The translations under genes were made by a program, and so were the position numbers. The notes below the pieces were generated by a model, which saw only the letters and a list, made by a program, of their open reading frames with translations, had not been told where the DNA came from and did no database searches. A stretch of 19,663 nt of DNA from Clostridiales bacterium (lineage in GTDB: Bacteria > Bacillota > Clostridia > Tissierellales > Sedimentibacteraceae). Shown piece by piece: positions 7,405-16,085 of this stretch (the first letter of the stretch is position 1; each line of letters opens with the position of its first letter). The stretch spans positions 1 through 19,663 of the forward strand of contig DNNV01000332.1 in NCBI GenBank assembly GCA_003497505.1. Direction: 5' to 3'.

Positions 7405-7415
7405 CAGGCCATATC

Positions 7416-8126
7416 TTAAAAACGGCTGTGGATTAAACTTGAAAATTTTTTTATTGTATTATTAAAGGAATTTTCCATGCTGCTCAGCATGAATTCGCAA
7501 TCGGCATTTTCATATGCGGCAATATCTTCAATAATGAAGTTTACATCCATCTCCGTCATTTTCTTAATATCCTTTGAATTAAGCATAGTACCTCTTGATG
7601 CCTTCTTCTTGTTAAATTTATTCAATATAATATGGATATCCTTTAAATCAAACTTACGGGCAATCTGCTTATCCGCATTGATTTCCCTTATGCATGAAAA
7701 GTCATTATTGTTAACCGTTACAACAGCATTCACTTTTTCAAAGTCAACAAAGCTCATTGAAATTTTGTCTATATCGACAATAATAACGTCATATGCTCCT
7801 GAAGCTGATTCAACCAATTTTTTGAATTCTTCTATACTTACGTCATTTAATTTATCAACAATTCTTGGATACGGAAGCAGCCATAAATTTTCTTTTATTT
7901 CAATTGCCGCCTGTTCTAAGGTGCAGGTCGAGTCCATAACATCCTTAATGTCATAAATAATATCTTCATTGACATTAAGATATTCGGAGATTTTCTTCTT
8001 ACCGGCGGACAGGTCCACAAGCAGCACCTTGCTGCCTGCGTCCGACAAGCTTACTCCCGTTTTAATACAAACAACCGTCTTCCCTATATCTCTTTTCTGT
8101 GATCCAACCAATACAATCTTTCCCAT
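7416..8126 (-). CDS. divergent MinD/ParA-family P-loop ATPase
   Basis: A 236-aa protein of the deviant Walker A ATPase group. The P-loop reads K11-R-D-I-G-K16-T, keeping both the signature lysine and the P-loop lysine but losing the usual GG. The switch I Asp equivalent to MinD Asp40 is Ser40 (VDLSAG). The usual DCPAG switch II is replaced by VDIDKIS (about 117-123). The last 16 residues alternate hydrophobic and basic positions and could be a MinD-like membrane-binding helix. It occupies the minC-minD position between mrdA and the spoIVFAB region, yet no minC or minE is present. ATG at 8126 is preferred, with GGAGG at 8131-8135; an ATG at 8147 overlaps the mrdA stop. It may be a decayed or repurposed MinD, or a TadZ/CpaE-type relative. 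Confidence 0.75.
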   Translation of the reverse strand: MGKIVLVGSQKRDIGKTVVCIKTGVSLSDAGSKVLLVDLSAGKKKISEYLNVNEDIIYDIKDVMDSTCTLEQAAIEIKENLWLLPYPRIVDKLNDVSIEEFKKLVESASGAYDVIIVDIDKISMSFVDFEKVNAVVTVNNNDFSCIREINADKQIARKFDLKDIHIILNKFNKKKASRGTMLNSKDIKKMTEMDVNFIIEDIAAYENADCEFMLSSMENSFNNTIKKFSSLIHSRF

Positions 8127-8146
8127 AAAACCTCCACAGCGGTACA

Positions 8147-11100
8147 TTACTCCTGGCCGCTCAATGTTAAATACTCTCCTATAACTTCTCTTACGATAGG
8201 AATCGGATAACGTCCCGATCCTCCTTCAAAAAGTACGCATGCTACTGCAATCTGCGGATCATCGTAGGGAGCAAATGCCACATACCATGCAAAATCATCG
8301 TATGGCTTGCCTGTATCAGGATTTGTCCCCTGATTCTGAGCTGTTCCCGTCTTGCTTCCTACTTCAACCGGAAAATTTGCATATGGCTTTGCTGCATCAT
8401 CCAGCGAAACAAGTTTCATGCCCTTCTTAACAACATCTAAATATTCATAGTTTGACAGCTCAATCGCCTCGGATTTCCTTAATGGCTTATAGTCAGTGGG
8501 CTTTCCGTCATATGTTTTTATTTCCTTGACTATGCTCACGTTCCTTCTATATCCACCGTTGGCGATAGAAGCGACGTAATTAGCCATCTGCATTGTAGTA
8601 TAGGCATTGTTTCCCTGACCAATACTTATGTTTAAATTATCTCCAACATTCCAGAATGCTTGATTTAAGTATGAATATTTAATAATATCAACCAGCGGAA
8701 CATTATAGTCATTTGCTCGGTCCGGAAGAAGCCTTAGGGCACTCAAACCTTCGTAAACCTCTCCTCTCGTAAGTGGTTCCTCTCTGTCCACCCAGCTTAC
8801 TATTTCTTCCACGATTTCATTCTTCATACCTGCATCAATCTTAAAACCGTCTTCTAAATATTTCTCGATATTTGCTTCAAGGAACATCCTGAGATATACC
8901 CTGATGTTTATTTTCTTTCCATCAATGCTTGGAACCCCGCCTGATGCCTCCTGTGGAATATCTATCTCAATTCCGGTTTTGGAATCAAGCCCGAATCTTT
9001 TCGCCATTTCAATAATTTCTTCAGCGCTGACTTTAACAGTGTGAGGCTGGTGTGTTGCCAGATTTTCACCCAAGACCGTAGTGTAATAGTAGAAGTTGCA
9101 TGAATTCATTATTGCTTCATACATGGTCTGCTTTCCATGAGAACCGCCGAACATGTTGTAAATCCAGCAGCTGAAATTTCTGTCTCCTACCTTCATAGTG
9201 CCCGCACAATAAACTGTTGTATTTGGATTTACTCCCTTTTCCAGTGCTGCCAGAGATGTAATCATTTTGAAGGTGGAGCCCGGTTGAATTGCTGAAAGCA
9301 TGGCTATGTTGTAAAGCGGCCTCGGTGCAAGAGGATTTTTTGAATCACTCAGAAGGCTGTTCCAGTCCTCCTGAGATATTCCTGTGGCAAACATGTTTAA
9401 ATCATATGAAGGATAATTTGCCATAGCAAGAACTTCCCCTGTTTTAACATCAAGCACAACCAGCGCTCCGGATTTCGCATTCTCATATTTGTCCTTGAAC
9501 ACAAAATTACCCCACTTGCTTTCAAAGGTTCCTCCGATTTGTATCTGCTCCAATCCCTTCTTCAATGCATCCTGTGCAGCTTTCTGTAGCCTTGAGTCTA
9601 TGGTCAGATACAAATAGTCTCCGGGAACAGGTGCCTGACTTGAAACAGAACGTATGGTCCTGCCAACATTATTTACCTCAACCGTCTTCTTTCCCTTTTC
9701 CCCTCTTAAATAATCCTCAAACTTTTCCTCAAGTCCGGTTTTTCCTATTATATCATCGGGACTATATCCCTTTCCCACAATATAATCTTGAATTTCATAA
9801 TCCTGTGCAATTTTCCCCAGATATCCTATGGCATGTGCCGCAACGTCGTCCTGAGGATAATATCTCAAGGGCTCAATTTCCACACTTATGCCGGTAAGCT
9901 CATGAGAACGCTCAGAAATCATTGCAACAGATTTTTCAGATATGCTGTAGCATATGTCCACAGGATGGTAAGAGAGATAGCTTGTTTTGTTGTATCTCTC
10001 ACGGATAACCATCATATTTCTCATTTCATAGTCATTTATTTCTTCGCTTATTTCCAGCGTTTTTCTCAGCATGTTAAAAGCTTCTTCAGCTGTGTAATCC
10101 GTATGCTTATCCTTAGACTCAGGCTTCAGATTTTTTTCTACCCAGTTTTTTTTGTCTCGCACAGGGGCATATTCCCATTCTGAAATAGAGATAGAAGGAT
10201 TTTCGTACTTCAACAGCTCAACCTGAGCGTAATATTTTACCGCATCGTCAGTTATCAGGTTTTTAAGCAGCTCATAGTTTTTAAATGAAAGCTGCTTTAT
10301 AAAGCTGTAGGGCTCCGTATCCTGCTCCATATTGTTACGGCTTAAATATTTTTCCTTTAAGTCTGCATCTGTAAACTCAAAGCTTCCAGATCCGTTGTCC
10401 TCAACAAATTGCACGGGCAGGTCCGGATATATTTCCTTAAGCCTTTCAATGAGCATTGCTCCGGGTATAATTTTTGTTTCAGACCCGTATACCTTTTGCA
10501 GCAGGCTGTCAAGAGAATATTTCATTGTAAGCAGCACAAAATCATCCTTCGCCGATGATGACATGGTTATTTCCTCATGGTTCGCGTTAAGGGTTCTTTT
10601 TACATTTTTAAAATATTCATCCTGAACAAATGAATATTCTACCAACTTTATATTTGATTCAAGTCCCCTGGACATTATGAAATCGTAGGATAGCTTTCTT
10701 ACCTTGGAATTTGAAAACAAGCCGGAAAGATACTTGTTATTTTTAACAAGCTGCTTAGCAACAACTTGCTCAGGATTTAATTTTTCATTGAAGCCATTAT
10801 CTGAAAGCCATTTTTTTATTGGATCCTCTTTCGATTCAACAGTCTCCCCGCCATCTGTGGCAGTCTGGATGTCTGACGGCTGTACTGCACTATTTTCAGG
10901 AATGATGTTTGCGCCTTCATCCTTATTCTCTATTTCGGAAATATCAAAGACGAACTGATTGTTTTCAAGTCTGATGGGCAGCTCAATATCTCTCTTAAGA
11001 ATGTCCAAGGCTCTTTTTTTTACATTGAACTCTTTTCCGTATATTTCCGTAGCAAAATTAAGCCATTCGTCCACATTGCTCTTAACTGCCTGAATTACTT

Positions 11101-11566
11101 TTTCCTCTGCTGTAACATAGGAAACAGCCTCTGTCACATCGGTTGAAACCTGACTCTCAGGACTCTCGTTTATTCTGTATGCCTTTTCTATACTCTCATC
11201 TATATAATCAAAAGTATCCAACTCTATAGGAAATTCATCTATTGGTCTTTCACCGTTATCATCAAGTATCCTGGACAGGACATATGATATGTCGTTAAAT
11301 TTTTTCGGATTTATTTCATCTTTAAACATTTGCACTGTAAAGCTTGATACATTGTCTGCAAGAAGTACACCATTTCTGTCTAATATCTTACCTCTTGGCG
11401 CCTTTACAGGAATATCCTTGATTTTCTTAATATCAGCAGCAGCTCTGTATTCCTCTCCTTCCACGATGGTCAGCACCGCCATCCTGAATCCAAGCACACA
11501 CAGCATGAAGACTATAACAATGTATAAAATATTGTATCTGTTTTTTAAAAATTTTGGCAGGCTCAT
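8147..11566 (-). CDS. mrdA: penicillin-binding protein 2, giant form
   Basis: A class B transpeptidase that cross-links peptidoglycan during cell elongation, anchored by one membrane helix (about 11-33). The pedestal begins with APRGKILDRNG (56-66), and the usual YHPVDICYSIS and YYPQDDVAAHAIGYLG blocks lie at about 533-585. The transpeptidase motifs are complete: S764-T-F-K, S822-C-N and K1072-T-G. At 1139 aa it is far longer than E. coli PBP2 (633 aa). About 430 residues, rich in charged residues and lacking membrane segments, are inserted between residues 72 and 520. A second insertion of about 80-90 residues (about 880-965) lies inside the transpeptidase domain, between the PQEASGG and WNVGDNLN blocks. 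It follows mreD at a distance of 11 bases with an AGAGAGG ribosome site. A MinD-like gene overlaps its stop region. Confidence 0.95.
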   Translation of the reverse strand: MSLPKFLKNRYNILYIVIVFMLCVLGFRMAVLTIVEGEEYRAAADIKKIKDIPVKAPRGKILDRNGVLLADNVSSFTVQMFKDEINPKKFNDISYVLSRILDDNGERPIDEFPIELDTFDYIDESIEKAYRINESPESQVSTDVTEAVSYVTAEEKVIQAVKSNVDEWLNFATEIYGKEFNVKKRALDILKRDIELPIRLENNQFVFDISEIENKDEGANIIPENSAVQPSDIQTATDGGETVESKEDPIKKWLSDNGFNEKLNPEQVVAKQLVKNNKYLSGLFSNSKVRKLSYDFIMSRGLESNIKLVEYSFVQDEYFKNVKRTLNANHEEITMSSSAKDDFVLLTMKYSLDSLLQKVYGSETKIIPGAMLIERLKEIYPDLPVQFVEDNGSGSFEFTDADLKEKYLSRNNMEQDTEPYSFIKQLSFKNYELLKNLITDDAVKYYAQVELLKYENPSISISEWEYAPVRDKKNWVEKNLKPESKDKHTDYTAEEAFNMLRKTLEISEEINDYEMRNMMVIRERYNKTSYLSYHPVDICYSISEKSVAMISERSHELTGISVEIEPLRYYPQDDVAAHAIGYLGKIAQDYEIQDYIVGKGYSPDDIIGKTGLEEKFEDYLRGEKGKKTVEVNNVGRTIRSVSSQAPVPGDYLYLTIDSRLQKAAQDALKKGLEQIQIGGTFESKWGNFVFKDKYENAKSGALVVLDVKTGEVLAMANYPSYDLNMFATGISQEDWNSLLSDSKNPLAPRPLYNIAMLSAIQPGSTFKMITSLAALEKGVNPNTTVYCAGTMKVGDRNFSCWIYNMFGGSHGKQTMYEAIMNSCNFYYYTTVLGENLATHQPHTVKVSAEEIIEMAKRFGLDSKTGIEIDIPQEASGGVPSIDGKKINIRVYLRMFLEANIEKYLEDGFKIDAGMKNEIVEEIVSWVDREEPLTRGEVYEGLSALRLLPDRANDYNVPLVDIIKYSYLNQAFWNVGDNLNISIGQGNNAYTTMQMANYVASIANGGYRRNVSIVKEIKTYDGKPTDYKPLRKSEAIELSNYEYLDVVKKGMKLVSLDDAAKPYANFPVEVGSKTGTAQNQGTNPDTGKPYDDFAWYVAFAPYDDPQIAVACVLFEGGSGRYPIPIVREVIGEYLTLSGQE

Positions 11567-11577
11567 TTTACACCTCT

Positions 11578-12069
11578 CTATTTAACATTGAGCTTATTGA
11601 ATACCCTGATTACGACTTTCAGTAAAAAAACAACCAAAACCGTATTCAATAGTATTTCAATAACAATACCGTAAAGAATACCTCCTGCATTTCCGACTTT
11701 GTATCTGAGGAAAAATAAAATCAAATACGTGAGAAAATGCATTACAGCCGTTGATATGGCTGTGACAACAGCATATGAAGCACTATTTTCTCTCAGCATG
11801 TACTCGCTGTAGTTTCCTATCAGTGCACCAATTACAAAAAAAATAACCGTATGTATACCAAACACATCATAAATCATGGTATCATACAAAACCCCTGTCA
11901 TAATGCCTAATATTCCGCCTGTTACCCCGTCACTCATCATTGAGAATATAACGACCAGCATAAGAGGAATATTTGGTATGGCTCCAAATATATTAAAAAA
12001 ACCAAGCAATGATGTCTGAATAACAAAACCTGTAACAATCATAGAGGCCATTAATCCAAATCTTTTCAT
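11578..12069 (-). CDS. mreD: rod shape-determining protein MreD
   Basis: A 163-aa integral membrane protein with about five hydrophobic helices. The segment VTGGILGIMTGVLYDTM at about residues 49-65 is typical of MreD. It belongs to the elongasome, linking MreB and MreC with PBP2 and RodA at the membrane. It lies between mreC and mrdA in the standard order. The start at 12069 has an AAAGG site a few bases upstream. Confidence 0.93.
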   Translation of the reverse strand: MKRFGLMASMIVTGFVIQTSLLGFFNIFGAIPNIPLMLVVIFSMMSDGVTGGILGIMTGVLYDTMIYDVFGIHTVIFFVIGALIGNYSEYMLRENSASYAVVTAISTAVMHFLTYLILFFLRYKVGNAGGILYGIVIEILLNTVLVVFLLKVVIRVFNKLNVK

Positions 12070-12093
12070 ATTTACTACCTTTCGATTATCCTG

Positions 12094-12936
12094 TTACTCC
12101 CTGTCTACCTTCAGCACATACACTCTGTTTAACTTTGTGAAATCAACGGATGGCTCTATTACAATCCTCCGTGTGGATGCATCTGTTGTAGCCACCACTT
12201 CCTTTACATCCCCTATATATAAATCGGAAATATAAATTTCTCCTATACCTGATGTCACCAAAGAATCACCGGCAGTTGCTTCCGCCTTGCTGTTAAAAAA
12301 ATATCCAGTTACCGTACCGTCAATGCTACCCTGCATTATTCCGCTTTCATCATTATTTATATCTCTAAAGCTTATTTTGCAGTTTTCATCCAATATAGTG
12401 ACAGCCTTAGCCCAAGTAGAGGACGCTTCCGTGATAACTCCCACAAGACCAACCTGTACAACTCCCTTGCTTGTTTCAACAGCACTTATAACTATATCGT
12501 TTTTCTTTACTCCGTCCTTTTCACCCTTGTCTATTGTAAATCTGCTGAACCAATTTGAATCGTCAAGCGCAATGACTTGTCCGACCACATGATTAAAGTC
12601 AAGATTTTTTTTCATTTCATATTCTGTTTCCAACGCCTGAGATTTGTTTACGATATTTTCCAAAATCCTGACCTGCTCCTTTAACTCGTGAACCGTATCC
12701 GTAAGCAGATTGTTCTCTTCCCTCATTCTCACTATATCCTGAATTGAGTAAAAGGAATTTGTCACAGTCTGCCCCGTGTTGAATACTACCTTCTGCAGCC
12801 CCGCAACCATGCCTCCAAAAAAACCTAAATCAGTCCCCCCCAATCTTCCGATAGAGGATAGACCAATTAAGACTATAAGTATAAAAATTGTAAGATAAAA
12901 CAATATCCTTTTAAAGTATTTCTTAATAAATTCCAT
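12094..12936 (-). CDS. mreC: rod shape-determining protein MreC
   Basis: A 280-aa bitopic protein: a short cytoplasmic N terminus, a membrane helix at about 10-30, a coiled coil at about 68-110 (REENNLLTDTVHELKEQVRILEN), and an extracytoplasmic beta-barrel domain. The segment VVGQVIALDDSNWFSRFTIDKGEKDGV is family-typical. It scaffolds PBP2 and MreB in cell elongation. Length is normal. It begins 8 bases after the mreB stop, with a TAGGTGAG ribosome site overlapping the end of mreB. Confidence 0.95.
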   Translation of the reverse strand: MEFIKKYFKRILFYLTIFILIVLIGLSSIGRLGGTDLGFFGGMVAGLQKVVFNTGQTVTNSFYSIQDIVRMREENNLLTDTVHELKEQVRILENIVNKSQALETEYEMKKNLDFNHVVGQVIALDDSNWFSRFTIDKGEKDGVKKNDIVISAVETSKGVVQVGLVGVITEASSTWAKAVTILDENCKISFRDINNDESGIMQGSIDGTVTGYFFNSKAEATAGDSLVTSGIGEIYISDLYIGDVKEVVATTDASTRRIVIEPSVDFTKLNRVYVLKVDRE

Positions 12937-12944
12937 ATGCTCAC

Positions 12945-13964
12945 CTACAGAGATTCACATATTTTACCTGCGCCCATAACAACGCTGTTCAGAGGATTCT
13001 CTGCAATATAAACCTTCAATCCTGTTTCTTTTTCAATATACATATCGAGTCCTTTCAGCAAAGCTCCTCCTCCCGACAAGTAAATTCCATTGGAATAAAT
13101 GTCTGATGAAAGCTCCGGAGGTGTTTTTTCCAAAACCCTTTTAATGGCATTCACAATGTTGTTGACAGTTTCAATAGTTGCCTCTCTTATTTCATCGCTG
13201 GTTACAGTCATATTCAGTGGCAGACCTGAAACTATATCTCTTCCTCTTATCTGCATTTCCTGCGGGGCGTTTTCACCTTCGGAATCGCCTGATGAATAAA
13301 ATCTCTTGCTTGCATTTCCTATTGTCATCTTAATTTTTTCAGCACTGACAATTCCTATTTCCATTTTATATTTAAGCTTGATGTAATCTCTGATGTTTAT
13401 GTCCAGATCATCTCCCGCGATTCTCAGTGAGTCAGAGGCAACTATTCCTCCCAATGATATTACAGCTATTTCGGTGGTTCCTCCTCCGATATCCACGATC
13501 ATATTTCCAACAGGCTCATCAACATTGAGCCCTGCACCTATGGCAGCGGCCATTGGCTCTTCTATAAGCCTTACCTTTTTTGCTCCTGCATCATAAGCTA
13601 CTTCTTCAACCGCTCTTCTTTCGATTGAGGTGACACCAACCGGAACACAAATTACGATGTTTGATTTTATAAATCTCCTGTGATTCAGAGCCTTCTCAAT
13701 GAAATATTTAATCATTGCTCGAGTAATTTCAAAATCTGCAATAACTCCGTTCTGAAGAGGTCTTATTGCCCTGATATTCTTCGGAGTCCTGTCAAGCATT
13801 GCTTTTGCAGATTCTCCCACTGCGCACACCTCATTTGAATTTACGTTCAGAGCCACCACAGACGGCTCATTTACTATTATACCTTTGTTTCCAACATATA
13901 TTAATGTATTTGATGTACCAAGGTCAATACCAATTTTTTGTGTAAATATATCAAAGAATCCCAT
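12945..13964 (-). CDS. mreB: rod shape-determining protein MreB, actin homologue
   Basis: A full-length 339-aa bacterial actin that forms membrane-associated filaments steering peptidoglycan synthesis. The ATP-binding motifs are present: phosphate 1 GIDLGTSNT (13-21), phosphate 2 DIGGGTTE (about 158-165), and the adenosine motif SGGGALLKG (about 298-306). The hydrophobic N terminus MGFFDIF can bind the membrane. It follows radC and precedes mreC and mreD as in most rod-shaped Firmicutes. Confidence 0.97.
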   Translation of the reverse strand: MGFFDIFTQKIGIDLGTSNTLIYVGNKGIIVNEPSVVALNVNSNEVCAVGESAKAMLDRTPKNIRAIRPLQNGVIADFEITRAMIKYFIEKALNHRRFIKSNIVICVPVGVTSIERRAVEEVAYDAGAKKVRLIEEPMAAAIGAGLNVDEPVGNMIVDIGGGTTEIAVISLGGIVASDSLRIAGDDLDINIRDYIKLKYKMEIGIVSAEKIKMTIGNASKRFYSSGDSEGENAPQEMQIRGRDIVSGLPLNMTVTSDEIREATIETVNNIVNAIKRVLEKTPPELSSDIYSNGIYLSGGGALLKGLDMYIEKETGLKVYIAENPLNSVVMGAGKICESL

Positions 13965-13986
13965 ATTTTTTCCCTTTCATAATTCG

Positions 13987-14676
13987 TTAAAGTAATCCTT
14001 CTTCTTTAAAGCTGTAAAATACCCCGTCACCGATTATTATGTGATCAAGTATTTTTATTCCTAAAATTTTGCCGCATTCGTTAAGCCTGTTTGTCAATGA
14101 AATGTCCTCACGGCTTGGCTCCGATTCTCCGCTGGGATGATTGTGCACCAGTATTACAGATGCTGCCGAATTTGCAACAGCTTCGGAAAACACCTCTCTT
14201 GGATGAACAATTGATGAATTAAGACTCCCGACAGAAATCTCAGAAATTTTCTTAATATTATTTTTAGTATCAAGCAAGATTATTTTAAAATATTCTTTCT
14301 TGTAATAGCGCATTTCCTCCATTAAGAACATAGCTGCATCACCGGGAGATGAGATTTTTATTTTCTCAAGCTTCAGTGTGCTTATTCTTTTGCTCAGCTC
14401 CGCCAAAGCCATGAGCTGAGATGCCTTAACGTCGTTTATTCCCTTAAATGATTTGAATTTATCCGCCGTGCCATCAGCTATATTCCTCAATCCCCTGCCA
14501 TCTTCATTCAAAATGCGCTGGGCAAGCATCACTACATTTTCATCCTTGCTTCCTGTCCTTAATATTACTGCAATAAGTTCCGAATTAGACAAATTATTAG
14601 CTCCATATTTAAGCAACTTCTCCTGAGGCCTGTCATCCGCAGGTATTGATTTTATGGTGTAATTATTATTGTCCAT
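13987..14676 (-). CDS. radC: RadC family JAMM/MPN-domain protein
   Basis: A 229-aa protein with an N-terminal helix-hairpin-helix region (about 25-95) and a C-terminal JAMM metalloprotease-like domain. The JAMM zinc motif H178-N-H180-P-S-G with Asp191 is intact. The old link of RadC to DNA repair has not held up, and its cellular role is unsettled. ATG at 14676 is chosen because GGAGG (14682-14686) lies 5 bases upstream; a TTG at 14688 would absorb it. The maf-radC-mreB order is widely conserved in Firmicutes. Confidence 0.93.
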   Translation of the reverse strand: MDNNNYTIKSIPADDRPQEKLLKYGANNLSNSELIAVILRTGSKDENVVMLAQRILNEDGRGLRNIADGTADKFKSFKGINDVKASQLMALAELSKRISTLKLEKIKISSPGDAAMFLMEEMRYYKKEYFKIILLDTKNNIKKISEISVGSLNSSIVHPREVFSEAVANSAASVILVHNHPSGESEPSREDISLTNRLNECGKILGIKILDHIIIGDGVFYSFKEEGLL

Positions 14677-14710
14677 TTTAACCTCCAATATGCAATGATT
14701 AAGTATCTCT

Positions 14711-15289
14711 CTAAAGCAAATTATGAGAAAAATGTTTTGTCAGCAAATAATTAAGCTTTGTAAGGGGCAAGCCCTTTACATTGTTGTAGCATCCATGTAT
14801 TTCTTTAATAAGAAGCTCTCCGCATCCTTGTATGCCGTAGGCTCCCGCCTTGTCTCTGTATTCACCCAAATCCAGATATCTCATGATAAGTTCATCTGTC
14901 AGGCAATTGAATTCAACTGATGTTTTTTCATAGTCGATTATTTTTTTCCCGGTTTCGGAGTCAATTATGGATATTCCGGTGTATACCTCATGAGTTTTTC
15001 CCGAAAGCGACTTAAGCATTTCAAAGCCCTCACTGTAATCTTCTGGTTTACCCATTATCCTGTTGAGATATACCACTGTGTCGGCAGCAATTATTATGCC
15101 CTTTTGACTGCATTGGTCTGAAGCAGCCAATGCTTTTTTCAGAGAAATTCTCATTACCGACGTGTGAGGTGAATCTCCTTCATGAACAGTTTCATCCACA
15201 TCGGCAGAAAATACTGTTATATCACTTATATACCTTCCAAGCATTTCAATTCGTCTTGGAGATTTTGATGCCAATATTATTTTTTTCAT
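14711..15289 (-). CDS. maf: Maf family nucleoside triphosphate pyrophosphatase
   Basis: A 192-aa cytosolic enzyme that hydrolyses non-canonical or selected nucleoside triphosphates (dTTP/UTP type in many members) to monophosphates. The N-terminal signature ILASKSPRRIEML (4-16) and the AADTVVY block (about 67-73) with its catalytic Asp are present, followed by KTHEVYTGISII. In Bacillus, overproduction of Maf inhibits septation. It lies upstream of radC and mreB in the standard arrangement, with an AAGGAAG ribosome site. Confidence 0.93.
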   Translation of the reverse strand: MKKIILASKSPRRIEMLGRYISDITVFSADVDETVHEGDSPHTSVMRISLKKALAASDQCSQKGIIIAADTVVYLNRIMGKPEDYSEGFEMLKSLSGKTHEVYTGISIIDSETGKKIIDYEKTSVEFNCLTDELIMRYLDLGEYRDKAGAYGIQGCGELLIKEIHGCYNNVKGLPLTKLNYLLTKHFSHNLL

Positions 15290-15298
15290 AATACTTCC

Positions 15299-15544
15299 TT
15301 ACAGTTTCTTATAAGCTATTATTGCTATTAATATTCCAATTATTCCTGCAACTGTCAGATTTGCGCTGAATCCGAATGTCAGCGTGAATATGCTCAAATC
15401 CAGAGTAGCCGGCCCAAATCCAATGGATTCGCCATAATTCAGTAATGGGAAATATCCGGACAACGCCTTGCCCAATATCGTTCCTATTATTATGGATGTA
15501 AGCAATAAAAGAATCAAATATATGGAGTTTCCGCCTTTTCTCAT
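15299..15544 (-). CDS. DUF4321 small membrane protein
   Basis: An 81-aa protein with two hydrophobic helices, at about 8-28 and 60-78, joined by a stretch with FGPATLDLSIFTLTFGF, which is typical of DUF4321. The function is unknown. It starts one base after the stop of the Gx-family gene, and its ribosome site (GAGGGG) is inside that gene, so translation is probably coupled. In clostridia such genes commonly sit just before maf and the mre genes, hinting at an envelope role. Confidence 0.85.
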   Translation of the reverse strand: MRKGGNSIYLILLLLTSIIIGTILGKALSGYFPLLNYGESIGFGPATLDLSIFTLTFGFSANLTVAGIIGILIAIIAYKKL

Positions 15545-15545
15545 A

Positions 15546-16064
15546 CTACCCCTCTCTTCTTAGCTTCATTAGTGTCTTGTCTAAATTTTCTGTTACAAAA
15601 ATAGATGTGTATCCCACAAAGCAGCCTGTAAATATGCTCACAAACGACAGTATGGGAAGATAATAATATAAATTTAAGGAACTGAAAAGCACTGCAGCCA
15701 CAGATATCTGCGAAGCGTTGTGCGTCATTGCACCCAGGACGCTTACACCTATTAAGCTCAGTTTCTTGAAATATTTGCAGCCTATGCTCATTACAATTGT
15801 ACTCATTATACCACTGACTATGCTATATATGAATGTAATTGGATTAGTAGCCACAAGCATTAATAAAATGCATCTGATGACCACAACCAACAATGCATCC
15901 TTAAATCCAAATACAACTATAACGGATAATGTAACAATGTTTGATAACCCGAGATTTGCTCCGGGGGCGATGTAGGGCATGGGTATCATTCTTTCTATTA
16001 TGCTGACTATCAATGCCCCTGCCGTCATTAGTGACAAAAAAATATATCTCTGTAATTTGTTCAT
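15546..16064 (-). CDS. Gx transporter family protein (heptaprenyl diphosphate synthase component I-like)
   Basis: A 172-aa membrane protein with about five helices. The block IPYIAPGANLGLSNIVTL-like region (about 29-47) and GAMTHNASQISVAA (about 115-128) are characteristic of this family. It is often annotated as heptaprenyl diphosphate synthase component I, but its fold resembles small ECF-type substrate-binding membrane proteins, so transport is as likely as prenyl synthesis. It lies 21 bases after the NusG domain II gene and is tightly coupled to the DUF4321 gene. Clostridia often pair it with NusG domain II proteins. Confidence 0.85.
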   Translation of the reverse strand: MNKLQRYIFLSLMTAGALIVSIIERMIPMPYIAPGANLGLSNIVTLSVIVVFGFKDALLVVVIRCILLMLVATNPITFIYSIVSGIMSTIVMSIGCKYFKKLSLIGVSVLGAMTHNASQISVAAVLFSSLNLYYYLPILSFVSIFTGCFVGYTSIFVTENLDKTLMKLRREG

Positions 16065-16085
16065 AATACTCTCTTTCGTTATATG

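Noticed and set aside
7382..7415. Second sigma-54 promoter before the activator gene (TGGC ... GC)
   Set aside because: Spacing between the GG and GC doublets is 13 bases rather than the required 10.
9565..10183. Plus-strand open frames inside mrdA
   Set aside because: Antisense shadows of a gene with complete transpeptidase motifs; no ribosome sites or recognisable domains.
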